Source: Sanderia malayensis
Lineage: Eukaryota; Cnidaria; Scyphozoa; Semaeostomeae; Pelagiidae
NCBI GenBank assembly: GCA_013076295.1
Contig: RQOL01000721.1
Span: 165,329-229,328, forward strand
DNA: 64,000 bases
Direction of reading: 5' to 3'
Shown here: positions 12,565-24,617 of the stretch, in pieces
How the letters are laid out: each line of letters begins with the position of its first letter
How positions within the stretch are numbered: the first letter of the stretch is position 1
Notes under the pieces: model-generated
Databases searched by the model: none
Seen by the model: the letters and a program-made list of their open reading frames with translations, nothing else
Told to the model about the DNA's origin: nothing
Made by a program: the position numbers and the translations under genes

Positions 12565-12690
12565 GGGGAGGGAGGAGGTTTAAATTTGAAACTCAAGAAG
12601 CATAAACATCTAGCCCCAGGGGTAGAAACAGAGGGTTTTTTTTATAAATGTAAGGGCTTTGAATGCTAAGAATAATTGTAATAAAAAAAC

Positions 12691-13524
12691 TTACGCAATT
12701 TTGTCCAAATCAGATGCAAAGTTAATTAAAGCAACATCAGCATTATCATCTTTTCTCATATAAATCTTTCCATTGCGAGACCACACGTATTTGTAATTCA
12801 GCTCTCTTTTTTTTATTTTTGTTAGGCGGAGAAGATTTTTTAGGTGACTTGTTAGGCTCTCATTGACGTAGATTTTTCCCATGTTGGAATTACTCGCATC
12901 ACGCTGGGGCATTGGATAACCGAGGTCTGATATTCTGATCTTTCTTATCTCGGCTTTCACATCCTTGGACAACATCTGCTGGGCAACTTTCCTGGATTTG
13001 TATTTCACGATAATGGAAGCTTCTTCTCTCCTTGAAATGCGGTGGGCTGCCTCGATATCCTCATGGTTGATCTGCACTCCAACTTTCGCACTGACGGTGA
13101 TGGCAATTTTTTCGCAATCTTCTTCACGTGTTTTAGGGATGCCTGCAATTTCGATCATCTCACGTCGACCATACTGCTCGAGATCGTCAATACTTTTTGC
13201 TCTGATTTGGTCTTTCTTCTCGAGCTCTCTGAGGCGACTTGCAAGCTTCTCGTTTTCATTACGCAAGTCTGTGTTTTGCTTTAGAACTTGGCCAATTTGG
13301 GCACGGAAAGTCTCATACTGGGCACCAAGAAATTGCTGCGACTTTTCAATTGATTGAAGTTTAGTATCGACTTCTGAAAACTTGGATTTTAGCAGACCAT
13401 TGAATTCCTCTTTGAAGCTGGTGATTGAACTCTCGATCTGCACTTTGAAGGATCTCTCTAGTCGTGTTTCGAATTCGCTTAGATTTTTCTTTAGCACATC
13501 GTTAATCGCTTCCATACTCGCCAT
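12691..13524 (-). CDS. LINE ORF1, coiled-coil RNA-binding-like protein
   Basis: About 277 residues from the ATG at 13,524. The slightly longer frame to 13,536 would start at TTG, so 13,524 is preferred. The N-terminal ~120 residues are heptad-like and charged (KNTDLRNENEKLASRLREL in part), predicting a coiled coil. Next comes LEQYGRREMIEIAGIPKT, a block common in ORF1 proteins of CR1/L2-type LINEs, followed by a compact basic C-terminal region. Such proteins bind the LINE RNA. The frame is intact although the partner ORF2 is not. Confidence 0.75.
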   Translation of the reverse strand: MASMEAINDVLKKNLSEFETRLERSFKVQIESSITSFKEEFNGLLKSKFSEVDTKLQSIEKSQQFLGAQYETFRAQIGQVLKQNTDLRNENEKLASRLRELEKKDQIRAKSIDDLEQYGRREMIEIAGIPKTREEDCEKIAITVSAKVGVQINHEDIEAAHRISRREEASIIVKYKSRKVAQQMLSKDVKAEIRKIRISDLGYPMPQRDASNSNMGKIYVNESLTSHLKNLLRLTKIKKRELNYKYVWSRNGKIYMRKDDNADVALINFASDLDKIA

Positions 13525-14320
13525 TTTAATCGTCAAAACAAAATATAAGAATTAAAGGAGAGAAAAAAAAAAATTAAAAAGAAAGAGAATTAGACTTCAA
13601 CCACGAAGATTGAAAATCCTTTTCATGTTTCCGACGATAAGAACACGTCTGCACTCTTGAGCATCCGGAAAGATTAAAGTTTGAAGATTAAAGATTAAAG
13701 ATTCGCAATTCGAATCGGATGACAAAGTCAAAAGTAAACGAGGGAATGGCCAGAGCAAAGCACAACAAAAAACTGGCAATGAAGTTGTTAGAAAAGCACT
13801 TCCAACAACAACTTCAGCTATCACTCCAAGAAGACGACTTCGACGTCAGCATGTTGCCACCAGACGAAACGCAGCCACAACAAGAACAACCACACCCTAC
13901 TGAACTTGAACAAAACGACGAGTCCCAACCACAGGTAAACGATGACGAACCTAACGATGACAACAGCACAGAATAACAGATACATAACAACAACTAACTA
14001 ACAGCAACTATAAACTAACAGGCACCAAAACTTCTAACAGCACAGCAACATACATCTTTCTTATACCGGCAATATGTTGACGTCAAAGTCACAATCATTT
14101 AATAAAACTTTCTTCTGTTATTTTTACTATATATATATATTTACTATATTCTTAACATAATCTTCATAATTATTCTAATTTTTATCTGTTATTGTTATTT
14201 CTAATTGTTATTTAATACTTTCCAATTTTAAAATTTTATTTCCTCAAATTATACACTTACAGCGAAAGTCAGTTTTATCTATCGAAAGTCTGCTCTAAAT
14301 ACGCCAACAGCTCGCCATTT

Positions 14321-14520
14321 CTCTCAGATCAAAGGCCAAAACAAAAGAGGCCCACCCCACTTTTGTTGAAGATCACTATTCAACTCAGATCGGAGGCCAA
14401 ACAATAACAACCCACCGCACTTTTGTTTAAGATCGCTGTTCAACTCAGATCAAAGGCCAACACACTAGGCCCACTTTTGTTGAAGATCGCTGTTCCACTC
14501 AGATCGAAGGCCAACACATT
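14321..14520. repeat. ~70-bp minisatellite, copy A
   Basis: Three to four tandem units of about 70 bp carry repeated CAGATC, AAGGCCAA and CACTTTTGTTGAAGATC blocks. The counterpart in copy B is 36,580-36,790. After the array, copy A has about 170 bp (14,521-14,690) that copy B lacks, so array length and junction differ between copies. The stretch 13,980-14,320 before it is AT-rich with no gene seen. Confidence 0.75.
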
Positions 14521-14853
14521 AGGGAGGTGGCGCGCCCAGCGCGCCAGCCTTCCTAGTAGATACAGATTTCGAGGAATTGTGTTTTTATTTTCACGACTAA
14601 TACATATGTGGATTCCTACATGTTTCAAGTTTTGTCAGCAAGATCATTAGTTGTGCTTGATGCTAAGAAGACCCGCTTTCTTATCCAAGATTTTGACCTT
14701 GATTGGAATGTGCTTTCTGGTAATGGCAATTTTATTGCCTCTGCTCTATTGACAGGGCTATAATTAGTTGCATATGATATCTGCAACTAACATACATCAA
14801 CATTTGTTTGCTATTTTTCCAACTTTTAAGAATTACCATCTTAACTCTTACAG

Positions 14854-17800
14854 AGACAAGCGTTTTGTATACTAAAGCGTACTGCCATTAAATTCGCTGA
14901 TGTTCTGTGCTGGTTGTATTCCTGTGGTTGCAACAAAGGATTTTGTAAATTTATTACTGGGCTAAGCACAAGTATAGAGCAAGACTATCAAGGTTAGAAT
15001 TTTAAGAACATATTCACATGTTTCACTGCAAGTAAACAATTTATTACCTGGTAAATTAATTTCTTTGTCTTTTTAGAGTTCTTTGGCCATATAAACGAAA
15101 AGTATCCAGAATGTCGCCATATTAATGTATGCAAAACCATTACTAAATCTTGGGAACAGCAATGTGGAATAACTGAGGTGCAACCTCATCCAGGTAATTA
15201 CAATTATAAATACATTGCCTTTTGTAAGGTATGACCTGGAAAAGCTGGAATTTTTTGCATTTTCTAGCTAGCCAGTCTTGTTTCTTTCAATTTAACTTTT
15301 TGTTATTAATTGACAAGGTTGCTAAATAGAAAGAGCATCAAAAATGTATGAATTCATCTTTCATTTTCGTTTCTTTTACAGAAATTCATTTTGAGCATGT
15401 TTACTCTCAGGTTAGTAACTTCTTAAGCTTAATTCCCAATTAGATGGAATAGAGTATAACATTCTTACAGAATCAATCTTAAATTTTGTTGCTTTATCAT
15501 TTTTCTATTAAATATTGTTCTTTTGTTTGATGAATTTTTTATGCATGAAACAGCTTGTAAATTTGTTTGCTTTTTAGGAATTACCAGATATAATTGATTT
15601 GCAATTTTCAAGTGAATCACTATTATGTATAAGGCCACCTGGCAAGGAGTTTGGAGTAGTTGGTGTGGATAGAAAAAGGTTTGTTCGCTTATCGTGCAAG
15701 GAGACATCTCATTTTTGTTTTCATGTCAAATCTTTGACTGATTTTGTGAACAATGATGAGCTGGATATTCCTGATTTCTTGCGAAAAATGGTTGAGCTTC
15801 ATGACACATTGAAAGAGACCTTTCCGAATGCAAACCGTCTTGCAGTTTCAACAAAGTATATCAAAGCAAATGTCACTCAGTCACAGCGTTCGATTTTCAA
15901 TGGATTTTTGTCAGCAGCAGCAGAAATTGCAGAAGATAATTCCATGAGATTAAAGCCTGATTTTCATGGAGAGAACTGCACACATTGCAACAACCACATT
16001 GAGGATTTATTGCTCTGGGAGCAAGTTGAGAAAAAGTTCTTTACTATCAAAAATTTGTTTATGGTTCTTGGTAAGTAGTAAGATTATTTCAGGAGCTTCA
16101 AAGAACCAAATTAGAATTTTATGTTGATGTTATTTGTATATGTTCAATTTAGTACCATAGAGAAAATACTGCAGAAAGATACAGTTCTTTGATGGATGCT
16201 CAACTGGAATTTTGAACATGGGCAGTTTCCCTGTTGGCCATGATGTCTTGCGTGACCACTTGATGCATTATGTGCATGGTCATAGGTTTGAAATGTTTTA
16301 TATACCTATTATGGCCACCAATTTATTAATTGGCATTTTCCTTTATTTTCATATTTGCTCTTTGCACTTTTTCTTTCTTAAATGCTTAAATTATTGGCTT
16401 AAATTCAGTCGTAGTTTGATAAGCTATCTCGAAATCTGGGATTGTAACCTTGCTGCACCAGGCTTTGATATCAAGTCTGCTTTGAATCATCAGCAATGGC
16501 GAATGACTTGGTATGCATTCCTGCGCCTTTTGTCTATTGACTATGAAAGTGGATTTCTTTGTGAAAAATGTGGTCAATATCCAAAGATTACTCTTTGTGA
16601 CGCAACATCTCTTGGCTATTGCAGAAAATTCGGCAGATCCATTCAACTTGACGATGGTACAAACATTGAAAATAATGCCACGTTGTTGAAAGGAAGATAG
16701 GTAGAATGTAGAGTTCTAACCTACTATGCTTCAATAATACTTTCTCCCCTTGAGTGAGTGCAGGTGCAATGATGAATGTTTCGAGCGTTTTTCTGTGCTC
16801 CCAACTAATAATTATAACTGATTCTTTTTATCGCATATTTTATTTCTATATGTGTATACGTATACAATATGATACTTGCGAAAACTTATTTTCTTTTTCA
16901 CTAGTTTTCAGCAGCGCATATTTATCAATAGTGAAGAAACAACAAAGCTATCGAAGAAATATGCCACTTTGCACGATTTATCTCCAGCTGACAGAACAAA
17001 GTTGAACCTGCATCTTCTTGGACAATACTCTATTGTTCACAGGTTTTTGAATGAGTGTCAAGCATTGTATGGCGGTAGACTTGAAATTCTCCTTGGTATT
17101 TTATCCCTCGTACGATGCATGCCGTCTGATTCTCCTGTCTCCTCCTATGTTCCTGGTTCCATTGTGATCGAGTCTATTATCCAGCAACTGTCTGATGGCT
17201 TTGTAATAAGAGAAGACCCAAATTGTCTTTCTTAGCTTCACCACTTTGCTGAAGTTCTTTTTGCAGCATTGACAGAGTTGCCTGTTGCCCCATTATCAAA
17301 TACTTGGTCGTTAAATCAGCTGTATTCGAAGAGCAAAGCGTGTTTTATTGGCGCACCTCATAACCTTGGACTGCCATCAGTTCAAGAACAAACAAAATTG
17401 TGTTTTTTTCCAACATGGCCAATTCTCTGTGGAAGAGGGAGGTACCAACTGGATAAAGTTAAAAATAACTCACCAAATTCATGTTCTAAGGCTAATACGG
17501 GTCATGCCGTTCACTAAGAACATCTTTTTTATTGTTACAGAATCAGAAAACAAGAATGTTTATGTTCTGTCCATTATGCTACATTCTTGTGTGTACAGTG
17601 TCAAAATGGTGATTGTTTCTGTGTTGTAGAGATTTGTTACGGCTTTCAAGTCATGGAGATTCAGGAATCTGTCAATGTGCCTTTTACAATCTTAAGGACT
17701 CGCTTTTCGACAGGTTTTTTTCTTTTCTTGTAGCTATATACTTGAAGAAGTACATTTGGACTTTGAAGTTTATTTTCTACATCTTCAATCTCTGTGTCTT

Positions 17801-17950
17801 GTTGTCTTGACTGCTGCCACCTTCACCAATACTGTTTGAACTGTGACCCAATGTTCTTCAAGGATTGTTCATTTCTGGTTGATAGGTTCCACCGGAAAAA
17901 CAAGACTGGTATTTTATAGATTTAAAATTTACGTCTTGTATGAAAACAAA
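14854..17950 (+). pseudogene. KDZ-type transposase gene, multi-exon, decayed, copy A
   Basis: Likely exons: 14,854-14,992 (Cys-rich CGCNKGFC), 15,077-15,193, 15,382-15,410, 15,578-16,070 (with CTHCNNHIEDLLLWEQV), 16,175-16,285 (FDGCSTGILNMGSF in part), 16,409-16,700 (CEKCGQYPKITLCDATSLGY), 16,760-16,830, then 16,905-17,480. Two further exons near 17,628-17,712 and 17,800-17,910 carry ICYGFQVMEIQESVNVPF and LHQYCLNCDPMFF...LVDRFH. The last blocks (acidic residue, HxYCLNR-like, FLVDRFHxxxH) are typical of KDZ (Kyakuja-Dileera-Zisupton) transposases. Premature stops are shared with copy B. Copy A has also lost ~48 bp near 17,505, between short matching sequences, that holds the PGIFTVHCEHG motif. 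The gene would have cut and pasted its own element; it is now dead. Confidence 0.7.
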
Positions 17951-18062
17951 TTATCAGATAATCAGGATTTGAAAAAAATCCTTTTGGAAACTAAGTAGCA
18001 TCAGACATCAGACCTGCGTGGGACACCGGCCTTTAGTTTTTTTCAGTTTTACGAGAACTTAG

Positions 18063-21000
18063 TCATTCGCAACTTCTAAATTCAAGCATATCCTTCTTAA
18101 AAATACGGCCTACAAGAAACTGAAGGCATTTCAGTTTTTCGTTGAAGGCTTTATCAAAAAGATTGACGTTGCTAAAAACGACGCTTTTACTTTTTTTAAT
18201 GTCCGTATCAAGGCATCCATGAAGAAAGTTTTATACAAGGTTCTTGTAAAGTTGTCGAATGAATCTGCTGATGTTTGCTTTGCTGCTTGTTCTTGTCCTG
18301 CTGGTATTGGTCTTGGTGGTTTTGGAAACTGCAACCATGTTGGTGGGGTTCTCTTTGCTCTTGAAGATTTTAACAGACGTGGTCTTCAAGAGTTTGAATC
18401 AGCTGTTTCTTGCACGTCAAAGTTGTCTTCTTGGAATGTACCAAACGCTTGCTCTCTTCGTTCTTTTAATCCAGTACCTATTGATGAAATTGTTAATCAA
18501 AAGATAAAGTTTGGAAAAACTTATGATGGCCAAACTGATTTTGATCCGCGAATTGTTAGCGATAGATTGGTTGATAACACTGCTTTTGAAGTTTTAAAAT
18601 CGAAGTTAGCTGAATGCCTAACAGACAGTGGATTCTTTGGTTTTCACCCAACTTCAACCTCTAATCTACCTTCTTCGAGTGACACTGCATTTGATTGTGG
18701 AGATGTTTCTTTTAATGAGTGTTACGATATTTCAAAGCCAGTCTATAAAAAAATGATGGATATTTATTCTAGAAAACTTTCTGTTTCTTCGCAAGATATC
18801 TTTCATATAGAGAAAATGACTCGTGGACAGTCGCTAAATAGCAGTTTGATGAAACACCGCCTTTATCGTCTAACAGCTTCAAACTTTTACACTGCTGCTG
18901 TTAATACTGTTGAGCTATCCTCAAAAATCAATTCAATGTTTTATACATGTTTTACAACTGCAGCAACTAACCATGGCAAAAAATTTGAAGGACATGTTGC
19001 TGAGCTGTATAGAATTTTTCTTAAAGATTGTGGCATAAATGGTATCATTTCTGAAACTTGCTTACAATTATCTTCTTCTTTTCCTTATCTTGGTGCATCT
19101 TGGGGTGGTATGGTTTCTTCTGGAAGTGATAGATGGGGTTTGGAAATTAAGTGCCCATTTTCCAAATTCAAAGGCTCTCGTCAAGATGCACTTAAAGATA
19201 AAAAGTTCTTCTTGGCGGGTATGATAGTGTGCTTATTTTGGATTTGGACCATGAAGAAATGTATCGCTTGGACCATGAAGGAATCACCACAGGGTAACAA
19301 AGTATATTATGTGTTGCACAGGGTGTCGAAGTATGCAATTAGTAAATGCGCGGGACGGTCAGACGACGGCAGTTATCTGGAACTGGATGTGCACATGCAG
19401 CATAGTTGTTGCAGTTTGCATTGTATTCGAAAGCATTCTGCGTTGATTGCTGTGCTGTGCTATTATTTTTTATTAAGTGTAAAATTTCAGGAGCAATAAA
19501 AGGGCAACCAGTTGTACAGAAGGAAAAGAGCAGATCAAAATCGGTAGGTACCCACACTTGTTTATACATAGGCAATAATAAGTAGCATCCAAGAATTGCT
19601 TACATGGTTTGCTGATTACCCATGATCTTGTTTGACGCCTTTGATTGTATTTTAATAATCAGATGTGTGATTCCTTTAACACCTGATTTATTTGTTTATA
19701 TTTAGACATCATTCATAACAGATCCTACAAAACGACGAAGGTTTGACCAGAGGCAGGTCAAGCAAATGAAAAAGCAGGTATAGTCAAGCATAATTACACC
19801 ACAGATGTATGAATCATTGAATGGGATTAGAATAGTAATGAATTGTTTTATGTTCAGTTTTTTGACATTTTTTAGTGACCATGTTTCTATTTGTCTCTAA
19901 GTTTTTAATTTTATGGGTACAATATTGGTATGTGAGAATCAAAGTTTCAGCAATTTGTTTCTCATTTGTGGCAGGAAAAGTCTACTTTTCAGGTAGTGTT
20001 ATTGGGAGTTGCATATTGTCTTTGTCTTGTGTAGACCTTTTACTAGATTTGAATATTATTTTCCTCTCATTAGTCTACATATGTGATATGGCCTCCTATT
20101 TTTGCTAATCTAGCATCTCCTGATTGGAAACCACTTGCTAAAGACCATTAAATTGTGTCCAAAATATGCAAGTATATAGAACAGGGCTCTGCATTTGTTG
20201 ATAGCGGTGAGTATGATTTCATTTGCCATAAAACTGGTCTGCAGCTGATGATTATTATTTGGTTTTGAGTTATTACCAAAACTTTGAAATTATGCATATT
20301 TACAATGGTCTGAAATGGCAAATATGTATACAATTTAGAAATTTTATCTAGCTGCACTAATGAGCCCTGAAATTGGGTGAAACCAGTTTTTGCAGATTTT
20401 AGCATGTTAAATATAGTAATACATTGGCTTAGTTTTTATATCTGAATCCACAATGCAAGTCAGAACTTACACTGTTTTGTTTGATTTTTACAGATTCACA
20501 GTTTTTAATTACAAGATTTCTTTCTTGAATGTAAAATCAATGAACCAAGTATAATGGTGTCGTATAATGCAACTAAGTGTCTAATAAAATTTGTTAGGTT
20601 TAAAGACACAACAAACTGATATTGTGGATGACTGGAGAAAAAAGAATGTCCCGTATAAGCGAAGTCTTGTTCAAGATATAGTAACTGTAAATGGTATGGT
20701 ATGGTATTGATCACAGTGTAGACCTACCCAATGGATTTCTTTTTTTGCTATTGCCATTTAGTAAGGATTAGTATGATTCTAATTCTAGGAATATTAAAAT
20801 TTGCCTTCTTTCTTTGCTGATTGCTTGTCAGAGAGGCAACAAATACCATTTCTTAAGTTATTGGTATGAGTTGCGCTGGGAGTCAACTTCACAGCCTTGC
20901 ACACTGCAATCAAGCATTCTGCCAATGCGCTATGAGCTGATACAATTTATAAGGCTGAACTAATGAAGTTTTTATTGACAAATAGGCTCTCAAAAACCAA

Positions 21001-21317
21001 ATTGGGGAAAGGAAGTCTGTAAACCTTTTTGGTGGCCCACCAGCATTCCATTCATTGGACCCAATAATAACAGGACAGATAGAAGACTGAAGGTTGATGA
21101 TTTGGACAACATCATACAGGCATTTATAGATAGCCGTCCAGTAAATTCTCCAAAGCCTCCTGTTAATGAGACAATGGATATTGATGATGGTGATGGTGAT
21201 GATGATGAAGATAATGATGATGGTAATGATAGCGATGATGGCATGGGTGGTTTAGCTCCAAGTGGGGAGAGCTGGAAGCTGATAGACTCTGTGAAGCAGG
21301 CTTGTTCATATTCATAA
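18063..21317 (+). pseudogene. SWIM zinc finger plus YqaJ-type nuclease gene, copy A
   Basis: The main exon runs from about 18,063 to 19,218. A SWIM finger sits at about 18,273-18,345 (CSCPAG, then CNHVGGVLFAL). A YqaJ/lambda-exonuclease-like domain follows (LMKHRLYRLTASNF, then WGGMVSS and LEIKCPFSK with the E-x-K pair). The position where the family usually has Asp (SPDG-like) reads SWGG, so catalysis is doubtful. Exons 19,491-19,543, 19,706-19,777, 19,975-19,992 (18 nt), 20,074-20,206, 20,598-20,693 and 20,986-21,299 join in phase, adding a basic stretch and an Asp-rich tail (DIDDGDGDDDEDNDDGNDSD). An in-frame TAA interrupts exon 20,074-20,206. SWIM-YqaJ genes often accompany KDZ-type elements in animals; whether the small exons belong to this gene is inference from phase. 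Confidence 0.6.
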
Positions 21318-21786
21318 CTTGTAACTCATGGCAGTATAATTATTTTTTGCTCTTATGATATGTTTCATTTATTTTCAATTGATACGTTCCACAATTTTTG
21401 TTTTTATGAAATGTCTGTGGATGATGCACAGTAGGCATAGCTTAGACGGCGCATTATAGGCGCGGCAAATTAAATTATTGTACGAAAAAAAACTAAGTGT
21501 CAATTAAATTCGCTGATAATTCGCTTGATTAAGCCCAACAGCGAATTGAATAATTAAATTCGCCCATAATGCGCTGTGTCGAGCGAATTATAGGCGCATT
21601 ATGCGCCCTTGATTTAGATGGCGCACTATGAGCGCAGCGAATTAAATTGTTGTAATTGTTGTAATTGTCAATCATGAAATCAATGGCGATTGGCAATGAT
21701 TCTTAGTGATTAATAGCTGCTACACATGCTGCTACACGTAGAAAAAAAAACGCCAAAAATTTGACAACAACGGCATTATCGAAGAA

Positions 21787-22832
21787 ATGGCTGCGTTTAG
21801 GAAAATAAGTCATGAATTAGCAAAAAGATATGACGAGTCTAGCCCAGAGAATAGCTTAGACCTTTCTGAAAGTTTTAAAGCTTCACTCTGCTCGGATGAA
21901 GAAAATGTCAATGATTTTGAAGAATTGGAGGAGTCAAGTGAAGAGCTTCCCGGCGGCAAAGGCCTAGGCCTAAGCCAAAGTTCAACAAAAAAGAAAGGGA
22001 AGAAAGGCAGAAAAGCAAGCTGGCCAGACGAGTTTGTCAATGAGATGGTTGAGGAAATTTGCGAAAACGAACATTTTTGTCGTAGATTAATCTTTACCAA
22101 TAATAAGGCTTACAAAAATCTGGAAATTTACCAGAAGGTAGTTGCTAAGGTAGCGAAGAAGTTGATGGAGGAGCGTCAACAGGAGTTTACTTTTACTGCA
22201 TAGCAAGCAAGGACAAAGTTTAAAGCATGTGTGGCAGCATGCAAGAAAGCATCAATGACTAGAAGACCAAGTCTGGAATTGCCAACTTCATGGAAAATAA
22301 ACCAAAATGGTTTCACAAACTGTTTCCGTACGTTGAGTCCAGAGACTCGTGTAACCCAGAGATGGCAAAGGAACCATCATTCCAAGTCTTGGATGAGACC
22401 GTTACATCAGATGTGGACAGTCTTGGAGAAGAAGCAACTGTTACTAAGAAGACGGCCATGAAGCAAGATCTTTTTGTCCCCGTTCCTCTAAAACGAGCAA
22501 AGAAGGAAACAACTCAAGAGTTGTTAAAGGGGGCTGTTATTGCCTTCAACAAGGTTGCCTCTTATGATCCCACAGAGAGTTTTCTCCAATTCATGAGAGA
22601 AGACAATGAAAGAAGTAGGCAACATGATAAAGAAATGGCTGAAGTGCATTTGAAAATGCTGCAGACAATAATGATGCCCCCACACCACCCAGATCAATAC
22701 AACGTTCCACCACCAAACTACCATCAAGCCCCTGTAACTTATCATCCAAATGTTGTTCAAAACAAAACAGAAAAGAGCGCACCTCACTGGATAACATTTC
22801 TAAATGAAGAAAAGAAAGGATTCAGTCAGTAA
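21787..22832 (+). pseudogene. Harbinger Myb/SANT-like accessory protein, broken
   Basis: The ATG at 21,787 opens an acidic N-terminus followed by a basic patch (KKKGKKGRK) and a helix-rich DNA-binding-like region (SWPDEFVNEMVEEICENE). A TAG at about 22,201 interrupts it; the frame continues and then shifts near 22,270 into the frame ending at 22,832 (MENKPKWFHKLFPYVES, DPTESFLQFMREDNER). In Harbinger elements such a protein helps bring the transposase to the DNA and into the nucleus. The C-terminal helix DNERSRQHDKEMAEVHLKML is typical of this class. Confidence 0.65.
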
Positions 22833-23100
22833 TTCTTCTTGATTTTTAGAACTAAAGTGACTTTCTTTGTAGTTTTTATTCTAGTTTTCTCATAACAACA
22901 GAACACAAATTGAATTATATCAAAAGTTAGTCAAAACATGAACATAATTAGTATAAACATAATTTTCTGTTTGAATATTTTTTAGAGCTTTGCAAACATG
23001 TCTACTTTTTTCTGGTGCATTTAATTTAAAACCCAGTAACAAAAGAGCAATAGCAGGAGTGTCTTTAAAAGTTTAAAAGATTATCAAAGCATTCATGTGT

Positions 23101-24428
23101 TCAAGACACACCATTCCCAGTCTTTTCTTTCCAGTATTTTAACTTGAGAGCATCTCTTATTTGGCCAGCTTTAGTTGAGCTCTCTGGAATCCTTCTGCAA
23201 CTCGTCATGTGGAGAAGGTCACTGACAGCAGCTGGTGGTCTTTTTCTTCGAGTGCTTGGATCTAATGTCAAATCCCAAGCACTGAAGCATTTATCACTCA
23301 CATCAATGCAAAGATTGTGCAAGATGATACATGCAAGGGACATTATTCGCACAGTTGGGACTTCAGATTCATTTTTGCGCTGTAATATGCACCAACACCC
23401 TTTAAGTTGGCCGAAAGCTCCCTCCACAACCATGCGAGCCCTGCTCAAACGATAGCTAAAATATCTCTGTTGTTCAGTGAGAACAGCACTACCATATGGC
23501 TTCATAAGCCATGGCATAAATGGAAAAGCAGAATCGCCGATCAGCATGGGGTATATCTCAACACCAGCATCTTTCTTGCAATACTTTGGAACAAAGTCTC
23601 CATCAGAAATCTTTTGGTATAAGGTTGCGACTGAAAAATCATGGAGTCATGGTTGTTCCCAGGATATCCACTACTAGCCCACAAGAATTGATACTTGGCA
23701 TTTGCTATTGCCATCACAATGATGGACTAGAAATTCTTGAAGTTGTGATATTCTTTGGCACTCTCAGCACCACCTTTCGGACATTTAATCGGTATGTGGC
23801 AGCCATCAATAGCTCCAAAGCAGCATTGATATTGCCACTCTTGATCAAACAACTCCATAACCTCTTGCAAAGAATTGATGTCTGATGGCATTTTTGAATC
23901 TACATATTCATGCCACATGCAATCAACAAGGGCTTCGCAGACTTCCTTGACAATCAAACAAACTGTTGCTTTACCTAAACCAACCAGTTCAGCTATGGCG
24001 TGTAGGTAATCACCCCTGGCAAGCCTGTAAATACAAACAGCTATTCTCATCTCTGGTGACACTGGGTCTTCTGTAACCGATTCTTTCGCCAGTCTAGGTT
24101 TGATTTTGTTGACTATTAACAGGAATGTTGCTTTTGTAACACGAAAATTTTGTTTGAATCGTGTATCATCAAATTTTGTCCATACCATATTCCACCAGCC
24201 TTGAATTCTCGGCAGACGCTTGCATCTCCTTGTTGTGGGCCTTCTTTCTGAAGAAAGGTGCAGAAGGAGCACAAGTTGAAAAGACAGAGCAACTCTCGTT
24301 CGCCACATTCTGTGCATTTCCATGAAAATCCGCATCCTTGTTTGCTTCTTCCGTTTAATTTGATTTCCACGATTGCTCCTTGCCAATATTTGTGAATAAA
24401 CAAGCAGAGATGTTTTTGAAGGCGCCAT
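23101..24428 (-). pseudogene. Harbinger DDE transposase (DDE_Tnp_4-like), frameshifted
   Basis: Likely start is the ATG at 24,428; the longer frame opens with GTG. The N-terminal helix-turn-helix-like part is followed by FGAIDGCHIPIKCP with the first catalytic Asp. The frame is lost near 23,730 and again near 23,560. The second Asp lies in IGDSAFPFMPWLMKPYG and the Glu in RMVVEGAFGQLKGCW. The C-terminal part (IILHNLCIDV) is as expected. The damage between the first and second catalytic blocks means no active enzyme. It converges with the accessory gene. Confidence 0.8.
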
Positions 24429-24617
24429 TTTGGAAAACTGTGAGTGAGGCACAGGGACGCAATGTAGTGAGTCTAAATTTAATTCGCCACGCACATAATC
24501 CGCCGTCTAAACTCTCGCTGAGGCGCATTATTATTTGAAGCGCTCTACAGGCACATTATGGGCGCATCAATGATAATTTAATTCGCTTCGCCCATAATGC
24601 GCCGTCTAAACTATGCG

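Larger units (their letters stand above)
9994..13702 (-). mobile_element. CR1/L2-like LINE inserted in copy A, RT deleted
   Basis: Copy B gives the empty site: its sequence runs without a break across the point where copy A carries about 3.7 kb extra. The element points to the minus strand. Its 3' tail is a short simple repeat (about 9,994-10,016; GATTT units on the minus strand). AGAT-like bases flank both ends, giving a possible short target duplication. ORF1 is at 12,691-13,524. ORF2 keeps its N-terminal PHD and endonuclease (10,804-12,564) and a C-terminal scrap, but the reverse transcriptase core is gone. An A/T homopolymer run at about 10,280-10,310 lies in the 3' region. Confidence 0.85.
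9875..13976 (+). pseudogene. Gln/acid-rich ORF, copy A, split by a LINE
   Basis: The first part (ATG 9,875 to about 9,993) and last part (about 13,703 to 13,976) correspond to one uninterrupted 130-codon frame in copy B (37,136-37,528). The LINE has inserted between them. The protein has a charged, helical-looking N-terminal half (DTAARLEQTCRF; ARAKHNKKLAMKLLEKHF) and a C-terminal half rich in Gln, Pro, Asp and Glu (ETQPQQEQPHP; DDEPNDDNSTE). I do not recognise a family. It lies in the same orientation as the Helitron gene. Conservation of the frame between the copies suggests a real exon, but that is inference. Confidence 0.55.
1556..18690 (+). mobile_element. Copy A of the Helitron-led inverted duplicated unit
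   Basis: Sequence from about 1,556 to at least 18,683 is found again, reverse-complemented, at 45,785 down to 32,525. The pairing is colinear: paired positions sum to about 47,395 before the LINE insertion and about 51,210-51,270 after it. The 5' edge coincides with the start of the Helitron part in both copies (shared from a TTTTCCCTTATTATT block), while the outer flanks differ. The inner edge of copy B is hidden by the assembly gap, so the 3' end is unknown. No Helitron-type 3' hairpin plus CTRR end was recognised. It could be one giant Helitron or a segmental duplication. Confidence 0.75.
21434..24616. mobile_element. PIF/Harbinger-like DNA transposon
   Basis: The terminal inverted repeats match: the left begins GCATAGCTTAGACGGCGCAT (21,435) and the right, reverse-complemented, begins GCATAGTTTAGACGGCGCAT. 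GTA stands directly outside both ends (21,431-21,433 and 24,617-24,619), consistent with a 3-bp target duplication. Sub-terminal sequence is rich in AATTAAATTCGC blocks. It carries the usual two genes in convergent orientation, a Myb/SANT-like DNA-binding protein and a DDE transposase, both broken. It lies at a splice acceptor of a host-like or element gene. Confidence 0.85.

Noticed and set aside
23144..23885. Plus-strand frames opposite the Harbinger transposase
   Set aside because: Shadows of the minus-strand DDE gene.
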